DNA from: Hoeflea sp.
GTDB lineage: Bacteria; Pseudomonadota; Alphaproteobacteria; Rhizobiales; Rhizobiaceae
DNA length: 45,598 nt
Assembly: GCF_030682515.1 (NCBI RefSeq)
Contig: NZ_JAUXOD010000091.1
Location: 1 to 45,598 of the forward strand
Direction of reading: 5' to 3'
Every line of letters begins with the position of its first letter. Positions within the stretch are counted from its first letter, which is position 1. Below are positions 18,380-28,555 of this stretch, piece after piece. A model generated the notes under the pieces. The model saw nothing but the letters and a program-made list of their open reading frames with translations. It did no database searches and had not been told where the DNA came from. Position numbers and translations under genes: made by a program.

Positions 18380-19567
18380 ATGGCCGACGCCAAGCCGCTT
18401 TACGACACATATAACCGTGCTCCGATGGTGTTCGAGCGCGGCCATGGCGTGTGGCTGGAGACCCAGACCGGCGAACGCTATCTCGATTTCGCCGCGGGCA
18501 TCGCGGTCAATTCGCTCGGCCACACCCATCCCCACCTTGTCGCGGCGCTGAAGGCTCAGGCCGACAAGCTGTGGCACCTGTCCAATGTGCATGAAATTCC
18601 CGAGCAGACCCGGCTTGCCAAACGCCTGACCGAGGCGACTTTCGCCGACAAGGTGTTTTTCACCAATTCCGGCGCCGAGGCCTTGGAATGCGCGATCAAG
18701 ACCGCGCGGCGGCATTTCTATATAAACGGACAACCCGATCGCTACCGCATCATCACCATCGAGGGCGCGTTTCACGGCCGCACGCTCGCCACCATCGCCG
18801 CCGGCGGCCAGGCCAAGTATCTCGAGGGCTTCGGCCCCAAGGTCGAAGGCTTCGACCAGGTGCCGTTCGGCGACCATGAGGCCCTGAAGGCTGCCATCAC
18901 AGAGGAGACCGCCGCCATCCTGGTCGAGCCGGTGCAGGGCGAAGGCGGCGTCCGCCCGCTGCCCAAGGAGTGCATGCGCGGCCTGCGCGAGCTGTGCGAC
19001 GAACACGGCATCCTGCTGATCCTCGACGAGGTCCAGTGCGGCGTCGGCCGCACCGGCAAGCTGTTCGCCCATGAATGGGCGGGCATCACGCCCGACATCA
19101 TGGCGGTTGCCAAGGGCATCGGCGGTGGCTTCCCGTTCGGCGCGTGCCTCGCCACCGCCGAGGCCGCCGACGGCATGACCGTGGGCACCCACGGCACCAC
19201 CTATGGCGGCAATCCGCTGGCCATGGCGGTGGGCAACGCCGTGCTCGACGTGATCCTTGAGGACGGGTTCCTGACCCATGTCAATGATATCGCCCTGGTT
19301 CTCAACCAGGGCCTGGCCTCGCTCAAGGACCGCTATCCCGGCCTGATCGAGGAGATCCGCGGAACCGGGCTGATGCTCGGCATCAAATGCGCCAGATCCA
19401 ATGCCGATCTGGTGATGGCGCTGCGCAACGAGCATCTACTGACGGTGCCCGCCGGCGACAACGTGATCCGCCTGCTTCCGCCCCTGATCGTGACCGCGGA
19501 AGAAGCCCGCGACGCGCTTTCGAGACTGGAGGCGGCGCTCGACATGCTGTCTCGCAAAGACACCTAA
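18380..19567 (+). CDS. argD: Acetylornithine aminotransferase (ArgD)
   Basis: Class III PLP aminotransferase making N-acetylornithine for arginine synthesis; related enzymes also serve in lysine synthesis. About 395 aa. Family marks are [14 protein letters not shown] (PLP phosphate loop), [18 protein letters not shown] with the PLP-binding Asp, and the Schiff-base lysine in [12 protein letters not shown] (K245 from the chosen start). I chose the ATG at 18380 since GGGGAG is nine bases upstream; an ATG at 18371 directly abuts that site. argF follows after 13 bases, so they form an arginine operon with hslO further on. Confidence 0.95.
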   Translation: MADAKPLYDTYNRAPMVFERGHGVWLETQTGERYLDFAAGIAVNSLGHTHPHLVAALKAQADKLWHLSNVHEIPEQTRLAKRLTEATFADKVFFTNSGAEALECAIKTARRHFYINGQPDRYRIITIEGAFHGRTLATIAAGGQAKYLEGFGPKVEGFDQVPFGDHEALKAAITEETAAILVEPVQGEGGVRPLPKECMRGLRELCDEHGILLILDEVQCGVGRTGKLFAHEWAGITPDIMAVAKGIGGGFPFGACLATAEAADGMTVGTHGTTYGGNPLAMAVGNAVLDVILEDGFLTHVNDIALVLNQGLASLKDRYPGLIEEIRGTGLMLGIKCARSNADLVMALRNEHLLTVPAGDNVIRLLPPLIVTAEEARDALSRLEAALDMLSRKDT

Positions 19568-19580
19568 CCGGACCGGATCC

Positions 19581-20504
19581 ATGACCCAGACAAAATCCGT
19601 CGGCATCAGCCATTTTCTCGATCTTTCCGCGGTCAGCGCGGCCGATCTGCGCGCCATTCTCGATGCGGCGCATGCAGCCAAGGCGTCTGCCGGCAACGAC
19701 CGTCCGCTCGCGGGCAAGATGCTGGCGATGATCTTCGAGAAGCCGTCGACCCGCACGCGCGTGTCGTTCGACGTGGGCATGCGCCAGCTCGGCGGCGAAA
19801 CCCTGTTCCTGTCGGGCACCGAAATGCAGCTCGGCCGCGCCGAGACCATTGCCGACACCGCCCGGGTGCTGTCGCGCTATGTCGACATGATCATGATCCG
19901 CACGCTCGACCATGACCGCATGCTCGAACTCGCCGAGCACGCCACGGTGCCGGTGATCAACGCGCTCACCGACGACACCCATCCCTGCCAGATCATGGCC
20001 GATATCCTCACCTTCGAGGAACATCGCGGCCCGATCAAAGGCAGGACGCTGGCCTGGACCGGCGACGGCAACAATGTGCTGCATTCGCTGATCGAGGGCG
20101 CGGCGCAGTTCGGCTACCGCATGCAGGTCGCCACGCCGGCGGGATCCGAACCGGACGCCAAATTCGTCGACTGGGCGCGCGGGCAGGGCGCCGAGATCGA
20201 CATCAGCGCCGATCCCGACCGCGCCATCAGCGGCGCCGATTGCGTGATCACCGACACCTGGGTGTCGATGAACCAGGAGCACCGGGCGCGCGGCCACAAT
20301 GTCTTTCTGCCCTACCAGGTCAACGAGGCGCTGATGGCGAAGGCCAATCCCGACGCCCTGTTCATGCACTGCCTGCCCGCCCATCGCGGCGAAGAAGTCA
20401 CCGACGCGGTGATGGACGGACCGCAATCGGTGGTGTTCGACGAGGCCGAGAACCGCCTGCATGCCCAGAAGGCGGTGATGCGCTGGTGCATGGGCGTTTT
20501 GTGA
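19581..20504 (+). CDS. argF: Ornithine carbamoyltransferase (ArgF)
   Basis: 307-aa enzyme joining ornithine and carbamoyl phosphate to citrulline. It shows the carbamoyl-phosphate motif STRTR in [12 protein letters not shown], the HPCQ motif in [12 protein letters not shown], the ornithine loop region DTWVSMNQE and the catalytic cysteine motif [11 protein letters not shown]. All key residues are present and the length is typical. It is 13 bases downstream of argD, so cotranscription is likely. Confidence 0.96.
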   Translation: MTQTKSVGISHFLDLSAVSAADLRAILDAAHAAKASAGNDRPLAGKMLAMIFEKPSTRTRVSFDVGMRQLGGETLFLSGTEMQLGRAETIADTARVLSRYVDMIMIRTLDHDRMLELAEHATVPVINALTDDTHPCQIMADILTFEEHRGPIKGRTLAWTGDGNNVLHSLIEGAAQFGYRMQVATPAGSEPDAKFVDWARGQGAEIDISADPDRAISGADCVITDTWVSMNQEHRARGHNVFLPYQVNEALMAKANPDALFMHCLPAHRGEEVTDAVMDGPQSVVFDEAENRLHAQKAVMRWCMGVL

Positions 20505-20613
20505 CGCCTCTGGTGCGGACGCCGGTCAACGCCTATATGCGGCGTTTGAAATACGGATGCGGCTCGCGCCTGACGACGGTGTTGCGCCCCACCATGAGCA
20601 ATCGGGAAAGATG

Positions 20614-21606
20614 ATGGACACCGATATCCAAACCCACGGCGGACCGCGTTTCGCCGGTGACGACCGCGTCCTGCCGTTTGAGGTCGATGGCCTCGATGCG
20701 CGCGGCCGCGCCGTGCAGCTTGGCCCGATGATCGACGCCATACTGAGCCGCCACGACTATCCCGAGCCGGTGGCGCGGCTGCTGGCCGAAGCCATCGCGC
20801 TCACCGTCCTGCTCGGCACCTCGCTCAAGTTCCAGGGCAAGCTGATCGTCCAGACCAAGGGCGACGGACCGGTCGACATGCTTGTCGCGGATTTCTCCAC
20901 GCCGGGCAACGTGCGGGCCTATGCAAGGTATGACGCCGATCGGCTTGCCGGAGCCCAGGCTGCCGGCCTGACCGGTTCGGCCGAACTGCTCGGCCGCGGC
21001 GTGCTGGCCTTCACCATCGACCAGGGCGAATACATGCAGCGCTACCAGGGCATCGTCGAGATGAACGGCGACACGCTGGAAGCCATGGCCGAGACCTATT
21101 TCCGCCAGTCCGAGCAGATCCCGACCATTGTCCGGCTGGCGGTGGCCGAACTGATCGACCGCGACGCCGATGGCAAGCCCCGGCACAGCTGGCGCGCCGG
21201 CGGCATCGTCGTCCAGTTCCTGCCCCAGGCGCCCGAGCGGATGCGCGGGCCCGATCTCCCGGGCGGCGACGCGCCGGAAGGCCACGACGACGGTCTCCAT
21301 GACGACGACGACAGCTGGGCCGAGGCGAAGGCGCTTGTCAGCACCGTCCAGCCGGGCGAACTGACCGATCCGGAAGTGGGCGCCGAACGCCTGCTCTACC
21401 GGCTGTTTCACGAGCGCGGCGCGAAGATCTATCCGCCGGTCCCGGTGCTGGACAAGTGCAGCTGCTCGCGCGAGCGGCTGGGCGAAGTCCTGCGCGGATT
21501 CTCCGCCGAGGAGATCCGCAACAGCGTCGAGGACGGCGCGATCACCGTGCAGTGCGAGTTCTGCTCGACTGCCTACCGGTTCGATCCGTCCGAATTCGGC
21601 GCCTGA
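20614..21606 (+). CDS. hslO: Redox-regulated chaperone Hsp33
   Basis: 330-aa cytoplasmic holdase chaperone activated by oxidation. The C-terminal zinc/redox switch shows CSCS (CxC) and CEFC (CxxC) about 27 residues apart. The N-terminal domain includes AIALTVLLGTSLKFQGKLIVQTKGDGPV, typical of Hsp33. Two adjacent ATGs exist at 20611 and 20614; the second has the better distance from GGGA. The placement after argF is common in Rhizobiales. A longer in-frame extension exists upstream but carries no family similarity. Confidence 0.94.
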   Translation: MDTDIQTHGGPRFAGDDRVLPFEVDGLDARGRAVQLGPMIDAILSRHDYPEPVARLLAEAIALTVLLGTSLKFQGKLIVQTKGDGPVDMLVADFSTPGNVRAYARYDADRLAGAQAAGLTGSAELLGRGVLAFTIDQGEYMQRYQGIVEMNGDTLEAMAETYFRQSEQIPTIVRLAVAELIDRDADGKPRHSWRAGGIVVQFLPQAPERMRGPDLPGGDAPEGHDDGLHDDDDSWAEAKALVSTVQPGELTDPEVGAERLLYRLFHERGAKIYPPVPVLDKCSCSRERLGEVLRGFSAEEIRNSVEDGAITVQCEFCSTAYRFDPSEFGA

Positions 21607-21684
21607 CAGGCGGTCTGGCCCGTCCGGCGGCGCTGCGTTGCCGGTATCGCAAAAGATGACCAAACTTTAATTTGCCATGCGCCG

Positions 21685-21713
21685 CCGTTGCTTTACCTGT
21701 TGAAGCACAACGG
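21685..21713. promoter_or_regulatory. Imperfect dyad at the ribosome site of the efflux operon
   Basis: CCGTTGCTT (21685-) and the inverted AAGCACAACGG (to 21713) form an imperfect inverted repeat, with a 2-base bulge, ending one base into the GGAG ribosome site of the RND adaptor gene. It could be a repressor operator or an RNA hairpin hiding the ribosome site. Confidence 0.3.
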
Positions 21714-21722
21714 AGCAACGCG

Positions 21723-23111
21723 ATGCTTGACAGGGCGGACACACGTGCGGAGTTACAGGCGCCACCTGGCGGCGGCATGCCGCCGCCGGCCCGGCGCGGC
21801 TATCTGCGGCCGCTGGTGCAGGTAGCCCTCATGGCCCTTGTGCTGGCCGGGGCCTACATCGCCATGGAGCGTCTTGCCGCCTCAAAGGTCGAACGCACGC
21901 CCCGCAGCTTCTCGCCGACGGTCTATACGGTCGAAACGGCGATTGCCGCCCGCGCCGACAACCGCCCCGAGATCAGGCTCTACGGCCAGGTCGGCGCCGG
22001 CCGCACCGTGGATCTGCGCGCGGCGGTGGGCGGCGACGTGGTCGAGATTCATCCCGACCTTGTCGCCGGCCGTCGCGTCAGCGAGGGCGCGGTGCTGTTG
22101 CGGATCGACCCCTTTGCCTATGAGGGCGCGCTTGTCGAAGCCCGCGCCAATCTCGCCGCCATCGAGGGCGCGCTTGCCGAGATCGATGCCAGGCTCGCCT
22201 CCGAACGCGAGCAGCTCGAGGCCGCCAGCGAGCAGCTTCAGCTGGCGAGCGCCGATCTCGACCGCGCGCTGCAACTCTCCCAGTCTGGCGCGCTGACCGG
22301 AAAGGAAGTCGACGCACGGCGCCTGATCCTGTCCCAGCGGCAGCAGGCCGTCAGCCAGTCGCGCAACGCGCTGCTGATCGCCGAGGCCCAGCGCACCCAG
22401 CAGGAAGCCAATGCCGAGCGGCTCGCCTGGAAGATCCGCGAGGCGGAACGCAGATTGGGCGACACCGCGTTGATCGCCCCCTTTGACGGCGTCATCTCCG
22501 AGGAGACGGTGGAGACCGGCCGTTCGGTCAGCGCCAACGAGGTGGTGGTCTCGATCTATGACGACATGGCGCTCGAGGTCCGGTTCACCCTGACCAATGC
22601 CCAGTATGGCCGCATGGCGACCGATGCGGATCCGCTGGTCGGCCGCCAGGTGGAGGTGATCTGGCGGGTCGGCGTCACGGACTATGTCTGGCCAGCGATC
22701 ATCGACCGCATCGGCGCCCGGGTGACGGCCGAGCGCGGCGGCGTCGAGGTCTATGCGCGGATCGGCCCCGCGGACAATCCGGTGCAGCTCCGGCCCGGCG
22801 CCTTCGTCGCGCTGAGCGTCCCCGACCGGATCTGGCCGGGCACGTTCCGGCTGCCGGAGACCGCGCTGCGCTCCTCCGATCATGTCTTCATCGTCGAGGA
22901 CGGAGAGCTCAGGCGCCGCGACGTCCGGCTGATCGCCTGGGATGGCGAGGACGCCATCCTCGAGGGCGATCTCGAGGAGGGCGATCTCGTCCTGGCGACA
23001 CGGCTGACCGAGGCCTCCGAGGGCGTGAAGGTGCGTGAGCCGTCAACCGCCCCCGCGGCACCGGGCAACGCGACTGAGGCGCCAGCCGCGGGCGGGGAGC
23101 CCGCTCCATGA
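21723..23111 (+). CDS. RND efflux periplasmic adaptor (HlyD/MFP family)
   Basis: 462-aa membrane fusion protein linking an inner-membrane RND pump to an outer-membrane channel. One N-terminal membrane anchor lies about residues 29-48 (LVQVALMALVLAGAYIAME). A lipoyl half (IRLYGQVGAGRTVDLRA) is followed by a long helical hairpin with heptads (residues about 135-230, REQLEAASEQLQ...), the second lipoyl half (LIAPFDGVISEETVETGRSV) and beta-barrel and membrane-proximal domains. The C-terminal tail is Pro/Ala-rich. The start follows GGAG by seven bases. The stop overlaps the pump gene start (ATGA), so the two are translationally coupled. Confidence 0.92.
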   Translation: MLDRADTRAELQAPPGGGMPPPARRGYLRPLVQVALMALVLAGAYIAMERLAASKVERTPRSFSPTVYTVETAIAARADNRPEIRLYGQVGAGRTVDLRAAVGGDVVEIHPDLVAGRRVSEGAVLLRIDPFAYEGALVEARANLAAIEGALAEIDARLASEREQLEAASEQLQLASADLDRALQLSQSGALTGKEVDARRLILSQRQQAVSQSRNALLIAEAQRTQQEANAERLAWKIREAERRLGDTALIAPFDGVISEETVETGRSVSANEVVVSIYDDMALEVRFTLTNAQYGRMATDADPLVGRQVEVIWRVGVTDYVWPAIIDRIGARVTAERGGVEVYARIGPADNPVQLRPGAFVALSVPDRIWPGTFRLPETALRSSDHVFIVEDGELRRRDVRLIAWDGEDAILEGDLEEGDLVLATRLTEASEGVKVREPSTAPAAPGNATEAPAAGGEPAP

Positions 23112-26100
23112 GCAATGGCGGCTTTCCCGGTGCCGGCCCGGCGGGGTTCTCCCGCGGCGGACTGGTCTCCACCTTCATCCGCCACCCCAACGCGGCCAAT
23201 CTGCTGATGGTGCTGATGATCCTGTTCGGCGCGTTTTCGATTGCCCGGATCAACACCCAGTTCTTCCCCACCATCGACCGGCCGACGATCAGCATCGGCG
23301 TGGCTTGGTCGGGCGCCAGCGCCGAGGACGTCGAGACCAACATCCTGGCGCTGATCGAGCCGGGGGTGCGCTATGTCTCGGGCGTCGACCGGATGAGCTC
23401 CACCGCCGCCGAAGGCTCGGCCACGGTGCGGCTCGAATTCGACGACAGCACAGACATGACCCAGGCGATGACCGACGTCGAAACTGCGGTCAAGACCGTC
23501 ACCAACCTGCCCGAGGACGCCGACGACCCGACGATCTCGAGGTCGGTGTTCTTCGACAGCGTCGCCAAGCTCGCCGTCTACGGCAGCTCCGACGAGGCGG
23601 TCAAGCGCGCCTGGGCCAAGCGCATCCGCGACGACCTCATCGACCGGGGCATCGACCGGATCAATTTCACCGGCCTGCGCGACGCGGAAATCCGCATCGA
23701 GGTGCCCGAGATCGAGCTCCGGCGGCTCGGCATGACGATCGCCGACGTCTCGACCGCGATCGCAGCCAACAGCCGCGACCTGCCGTCGGGAACGGTGGCA
23801 GGGGCGGTGGAGCGCCAGCTGCGCACGCTTGCCGATGCGCAGGGCGCGCGCCAGCTTGGCGATGTCGAGGTCAGATCCTTCGCCAGTGGCGAGAAGGTGC
23901 TGCTCGGCGACATCGCCCGCATCGAGGACGGTTTTGACGCCGATGATACGCGCGGGCTGGCCAGCGGTTCGCCGGCGATCGAGCTCGATGTCCGGCGCGC
24001 ACCCACGGCCGACACGCTCCAGACCGCCTCGATCCTGTCGGCCTATATCGACGAGATCCGCCCGCAGCTGCCGCCCGGCATCGAGATCGCCACCTATGAA
24101 GTGGCGTCCGACGCGCTCGCGGCGCGGATCTGGCTCCTGGTCAAGAACGGGCTGGGCGGCCTTGTGGTGGTGGTCCTCATCCTGTTTCTGTTCCTCAATG
24201 CCCGCATCGCCTTCTGGGTCGCGGCCGGCATCCCGGTCGCCATGTTCGCCACCATCGGCATCATGTATGTCTCCGGCCAGACCATCAACATGATGTCGCT
24301 GTTCGCATTGATCATGATGCTCGGCATCATCGTCGACGTCGCGATCGTGGTGGGCGAGCACACCGCGACCCGCCTCGAAATGGGCGACGATCCGCAGACG
24401 GCGGCCGAGAACGGCGTCAACATGATGTTCACGCCGGTGATCGCGGCGATGACGACGACGCTGGCGGCCTTCGCGCCGATCCTGCTGATCGGCGACACCA
24501 CCGGCCAGATGATGGCCGTGCTGCCGATGGTGGTGATCGCGGTGCTGATCGCCAGCCTGCTCGAGTGCTTCCTCGTCCTGCCCGGGCATCTCGCCATTTC
24601 GCTCGGCCAGCAGAAGCCGCCGGGCTGGTCCTGGTGGCGCCAGTTCCTCATCGCCCTCGTGCTTCTGGTGTTCCTCTCGGGCCTCGCCGGGCGGCTGGCG
24701 GTCGATCTCGCCCTCGGCGAGGGCGGCTTGCGCGCGCTGGCCGGCGACTTCGCCGGATTGCCGTCATGGGTGCGCATGGCCATCGTGGTGGCGGTCTCGC
24801 TCGTGCTGGCGACGCTCGTGGAATGGGCTCTCCTGGCGCTGCGCCGCCGCAACAGCCTCGCCGCAGGGTCGCCGATCGGCCCGGGCGACAGCCGCTTCCG
24901 CCGCGGCTTCGACGCCGGCTTTGAGCTGTTCCGCGACGGCCCGTTCCAGCGTCTGGTGCAGCTCGCCTGGGACTGGCGCTATGTGACGTTGTCGATCGCC
25001 ATCGCCATGGTGATGGTGCTGGCCATCGGCCTGGCGCGGTCGGGCCGCGTCGAGTTCGTCTTCTTCCCCTCGCCCGAAGCCGAGAACATCACCGGCACCC
25101 TGATCTTCAATGCCGGCCTGCCGGAGGAGACGGCGCTCAAGGCCATCGCCGCCCACGAGCAGGCCCTGCGCGATGCGGACAAGGCCCTCTCGGGGGACGG
25201 GCCGTCCTCGATCCGGGCGGTGTTCACCACCTTCGGCGCGTCCAGCCGCAGCGGCAGCGCCACGGCCCGCATCGGGGTGCAGCTGACCACCTCTGAAGAG
25301 CGCGACGTGCGCACGCCCGACATGGTCAACGCCTGGCGCCAGGCGGCGCCGGACATCGCCGGCGTCAGCCGTTTCACGATCGCCCAGTTCCGCGGCGGCC
25401 CCCCGGGCCGCGACATCGAGGTGCGGATCCAGGGCGAGCGCGTCGCGGCGCTGAAATCCGCCGCCGCCGACGTCGTCGCGCTGCTCTCGGGCATCAACGG
25501 GGTCAGCGGTCTCGACGACAACTTGCCCTGGGGCAAGCCGGAACTGGTGATGGAACTGACCCCGCACGGCGCGGCGCTCGGTTTCTCCATCGCCGAGGTC
25601 GGCCGGCAGATCCGCAACGCCTTTGATGGCGCGATGCCGTTCCGCTTCCCGCGCGGCAATGACGAGGTCACCGTCCGCCTGGTCCAGGAACCCGCGTCGC
25701 CCGGCTCCCAGGCGCTCAGGGACTTCGAACTCCGCAGCCCGGGCGGCACCTTCGTGCCCTTGTCCGAGGTTGTCCTCATGACCGAGCGCCAGGGGTTCTC
25801 CGCCATCCAGCGCCGCGACGGCAAGAGCACCATTTCGGTGACGGGCGACATCGACACCGCGGTCACGACCACCGGCGGCGTGGTCGAGCAGCTCAACGCG
25901 GGCGGCGGTCTCGACCTGATCGCGGCCCGCCATGGCGTGGGCTACAGCTTCGGCGGCCGGTCCGAGGAGCAGGAGAACGCGTTTACCGACTTGCGGCTCG
26001 GCGTGGCCGTGGCGCTGAGCGTCATCTACATCATCCTGTCCTGGGTGTTTGCCAGCTACTGGCGGCCGATCGCGGTGCTGCTGATCATTCCCTTCGGCGT

Positions 26101-26521
26101 CGTCGGCGCGATCTTCGGACACTGGCTGCTGGGCTACCAGCTCACCATCCTGTCCTTCATCGGGCTCTTGGGCCTGGCCGGAATCCTGGTCAATGATTCC
26201 ATCATCCTGGTGGCCCGGCTCGAGGAGCGCCGCGCCGCCGGCGACACGCTCGCCGAGGCCGCGGTCGGCGCCAGCCGCGACCGCTTCCGGGCGGTGCTGC
26301 TCACCTCGCTCACCACCATCGGCGGGTTGCTGCCGCTGCTCTACGAGACCAGCCTCCAGGCCCAGTTCCTGTTGCCGATGGCGATCACCATCGTCTTCGG
26401 CCTGGCCATGACCACGCTTCTGGTGCTGTTCCTGGTGCCGGCGCTGGTCGGCATCGGCGACGATTTCACCCGCGCCTTGTCGTCGCTCTATGGCCGGCGC
26501 CCCGCCTTGCGCCAGTCCTGA
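23108..26521 (+). CDS. RND efflux pump permease (AcrB/HAE-like), enlarged
   Basis: 1137-aa inner-membrane RND transporter, about 90 residues longer than AcrB. The first TM is FIRHPNAANLLMVLMILFGAFSI, followed by the porter domain, TM2-6, a central region, a second porter domain (from about residue 660) and TM7-12. The extra length is two hydrophobic segments at about 512-535 and 554-580 between TM6 and TM7. The proton-relay region of TM4 reads GIIVDVAIVVGEH (D410 then V411 where AcrB has D-D). In TM10 the AcrB lysine site is replaced in GILVNDSIILV (N1029-D1030). It overlaps its adaptor gene by 4 bases. No outer-membrane factor gene is nearby, so it must use one encoded elsewhere. Substrates are unknown. 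Confidence 0.9.
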   Translation: MSNGGFPGAGPAGFSRGGLVSTFIRHPNAANLLMVLMILFGAFSIARINTQFFPTIDRPTISIGVAWSGASAEDVETNILALIEPGVRYVSGVDRMSSTAAEGSATVRLEFDDSTDMTQAMTDVETAVKTVTNLPEDADDPTISRSVFFDSVAKLAVYGSSDEAVKRAWAKRIRDDLIDRGIDRINFTGLRDAEIRIEVPEIELRRLGMTIADVSTAIAANSRDLPSGTVAGAVERQLRTLADAQGARQLGDVEVRSFASGEKVLLGDIARIEDGFDADDTRGLASGSPAIELDVRRAPTADTLQTASILSAYIDEIRPQLPPGIEIATYEVASDALAARIWLLVKNGLGGLVVVVLILFLFLNARIAFWVAAGIPVAMFATIGIMYVSGQTINMMSLFALIMMLGIIVDVAIVVGEHTATRLEMGDDPQTAAENGVNMMFTPVIAAMTTTLAAFAPILLIGDTTGQMMAVLPMVVIAVLIASLLECFLVLPGHLAISLGQQKPPGWSWWRQFLIALVLLVFLSGLAGRLAVDLALGEGGLRALAGDFAGLPSWVRMAIVVAVSLVLATLVEWALLALRRRNSLAAGSPIGPGDSRFRRGFDAGFELFRDGPFQRLVQLAWDWRYVTLSIAIAMVMVLAIGLARSGRVEFVFFPSPEAENITGTLIFNAGLPEETALKAIAAHEQALRDADKALSGDGPSSIRAVFTTFGASSRSGSATARIGVQLTTSEERDVRTPDMVNAWRQAAPDIAGVSRFTIAQFRGGPPGRDIEVRIQGERVAALKSAAADVVALLSGINGVSGLDDNLPWGKPELVMELTPHGAALGFSIAEVGRQIRNAFDGAMPFRFPRGNDEVTVRLVQEPASPGSQALRDFELRSPGGTFVPLSEVVLMTERQGFSAIQRRDGKSTISVTGDIDTAVTTTGGVVEQLNAGGGLDLIAARHGVGYSFGGRSEEQENAFTDLRLGVAVALSVIYIILSWVFASYWRPIAVLLIIPFGVVGAIFGHWLLGYQLTILSFIGLLGLAGILVNDSIILVARLEERRAAGDTLAEAAVGASRDRFRAVLLTSLTTIGGLLPLLYETSLQAQFLLPMAITIVFGLAMTTLLVLFLVPALVGIGDDFTRALSSLYGRRPALRQS

Positions 26522-26534
26522 CCCCGGGTCAGGA
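26516..26534. terminator. Palindrome spanning both stops of convergent genes
   Basis: TCCTGACCC-C-GGGTCAGGA is a perfect 9-bp inverted repeat around one base. It contains the stop of the RND gene (26519-26521) and, on the other strand, the stop of trkH (26529-26531). No T-run follows, so it may be a weak bidirectional terminator or coincidence. Confidence 0.45.
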
Positions 26535-27986
26535 GCGCCAGAAGCGCGGCAGGAACAGCACCAGCACGGTGAACAGTTCCAGCCGCCCGAGCAACATGCC
26601 CGCCGCCAGCAGCCATTTCTGGGTGTCGCTGAGCGGCTGGAAATTGCCCGACGGGCCGATGATCTCGCCCAGTCCCGGGCCGACATTGGATAGCGCCGTG
26701 CCCGCTCCCGACAAGGCGCTGAGCGTGTCGAGACCGCTCAGCTTGAGAAGGGTCGCCAGAACGACGAACGAGGCCACGAACAGGAAGAAGAAGCTCATCA
26801 CCGAGGCGACGACGCGATCCTCGATCGGCTTTCCGTTGAAATGGGCGCGGAACACGCCGTTCGGATACATGACCTGCGAGATGTGCTGGCGCACCGCCTC
26901 GACCAGAACCTGGAACCGGAAGATCTTGATGCCGCAGGAGGTGGAGCCTGCGCAGCCGCCGACAAACATGATGAGGAAGAAGAACGCCACCGCATGCGGT
27001 CCCCACAGACCGTAGTCGGTCGAGGCGTAGCCGGTTCCGGTGACGATCGAGATCACGTTGAAGGCCGCGTGCCGCAGGCCTTCGAGCCCAAGATGATTTT
27101 CGCTGGAATGCGCCATGACCCAGCCGATGAGCACCGAGACAACGATGAAGCCTGTGAAGGCCTTGACCTGGTCATCGGCAAGGATGGGGCGGAAACGTCC
27201 CTGCAGCATCTGTACATAGAGCAGGAACGGGATCGATCCAAGAAACATGAACACGATCGCGATCCATTCCACCGCGGCGTTGTTGAAATGGCCGATGGAG
27301 GCGTCCTTGGTCGAAAACCCGCCGGTGGCCACCGTGGTCATGGCGTGGATCACCGCATCGTCCGCCGCCATGCCGGCGACCATGTAGGAGACGGCGCAGA
27401 TCCCCGTCATGGCGATGAAGACCAGCGTGATCGAGGTCGAGATCTGGGTGGCGCGCGGCAGGATCTTCTCGGCGGTGTCGAAGGCCTCGGCCTTGAACAG
27501 TTGCATGCCGCCGATCTGCAGCATCGGCAGCACGGCAATGGCCATGACGATGATCCCGAGACCGCCGAGCCATTGCAAGAGCCCGCGCCAGAACAAAAGT
27601 CCCGGCGGCGCGGTGTCGAGGCCGGTGATCACCGTGGCCCCGGTGGTGGTCAATCCGGACATGGATTCGAAGAAGGCGTCGGTGTAGCTCGGCACGATTC
27701 CCGACCAGTGGAACGGCAGGGCGCCGAAGGCCACAAGCGCCGTCCAGGAGATCACCGTCATCAGCATGGCCTGCCGGGTCGACAGACCCTTGGGCGCGCC
27801 GCGGCTGGCGGCAAACAGCCCCAGGCCGAACAGCGTCGTCACCATGCCCGCGCTGGCGAAGATCATCCAGTCGTCATTGTCGGCCGCAAGGTCGACCAGA
27901 GCCGGCAACACCATGGTTGCGCCCAGCGTGCCGACCAGAACACCGGTCACCAGCATGACCGGCCGGAAATCCGCGAGCGCGGTCAA
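26529..27986 (-). CDS. trkH: Trk-type potassium uptake permease TrkH
   Basis: 485-aa membrane subunit of the Trk K+ uptake system. The four pore loops with selectivity-filter glycines can be read in order: [33 protein letters not shown] and [12 protein letters not shown]. About ten to twelve hydrophobic segments surround them. The chosen start is TTG at 27986, which overlaps the apaG stop by 4 bases (TTGA) and suggests coupling to apaG. An ATG ten codons in is an alternative. TrkA, the regulatory partner, is not in the window. Confidence 0.93.
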   Translation of the reverse strand: MTALADFRPVMLVTGVLVGTLGATMVLPALVDLAADNDDWMIFASAGMVTTLFGLGLFAASRGAPKGLSTRQAMLMTVISWTALVAFGALPFHWSGIVPSYTDAFFESMSGLTTTGATVITGLDTAPPGLLFWRGLLQWLGGLGIIVMAIAVLPMLQIGGMQLFKAEAFDTAEKILPRATQISTSITLVFIAMTGICAVSYMVAGMAADDAVIHAMTTVATGGFSTKDASIGHFNNAAVEWIAIVFMFLGSIPFLLYVQMLQGRFRPILADDQVKAFTGFIVVSVLIGWVMAHSSENHLGLEGLRHAAFNVISIVTGTGYASTDYGLWGPHAVAFFFLIMFVGGCAGSTSCGIKIFRFQVLVEAVRQHISQVMYPNGVFRAHFNGKPIEDRVVASVMSFFFLFVASFVVLATLLKLSGLDTLSALSGAGTALSNVGPGLGEIIGPSGNFQPLSDTQKWLLAAGMLLGRLELFTVLVLFLPRFWRS

Positions 27987-28375
27987 TTCAGCGTTCTTGC
28001 CATTCCCGGCAGGTCCAGCGAGAACGCGGGGATCTCGACATCGAAGAACTCGCCGGCGGCGGACTGCATCTGGTAGGAGCCGACCATCACGCCCGAGGGC
28101 GTATCGAGCGGGCAGCCGGAGGAATATTCATAGGTGTCTCCCGGCCCGAGCACCGGCTGTTCGCCCACGACTCCCGGCCCGCGCACTTCGTCGACAAGGC
28201 CGTTCTCGTCGGTGATCTTCCAGTGCCGGCTCCTGAGCTGGACCACCTGGTCGGAATGATTGGCGATGACGATGCGGTAGCCCCATACATAGCGGCCGTC
28301 CTCGGGGTCCGACTGGTCCTCGAGGTAATAGGGTTCGACGGTCACTTCGATATCACGGGTCAGCGCGCGGTACAT
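27983..28375 (-). CDS. apaG: ApaG domain protein
   Basis: 130-aa ApaG protein with a fibronectin-III-like beta fold. Family marks include [47 protein letters not shown] and the C-terminal GSYQM...[11 protein letters not shown]. Homologues affect Co/Mg tolerance, but the molecular role is unclear. The start is chosen at [11 protein letters not shown] since AAGGAG precedes it and the length equals the usual 125-130 aa. trkH follows with a 4-base overlap. Confidence 0.94.
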   Translation of the reverse strand: MYRALTRDIEVTVEPYYLEDQSDPEDGRYVWGYRIVIANHSDQVVQLRSRHWKITDENGLVDEVRGPGVVGEQPVLGPGDTYEYSSGCPLDTPSGVMVGSYQMQSAAGEFFDVEIPAFSLDLPGMARTLN

Positions 28376-28555
28376 CTGCCACTCCTTGCGACACTCATTG
28401 TACAGCGCCGTGCTTGCGTCAAGCATTTCGACGCCGTCACATCGGACGACCCGGCGCTTTGTCCTGACCTGATTGTGATGGCCGCAGCCGGCCCGGGGGC
28501 GTGACGACGAGGCCGGGCCGCGCTATCAGGAAGCCTTGGACAAGGAGATCCCGGC

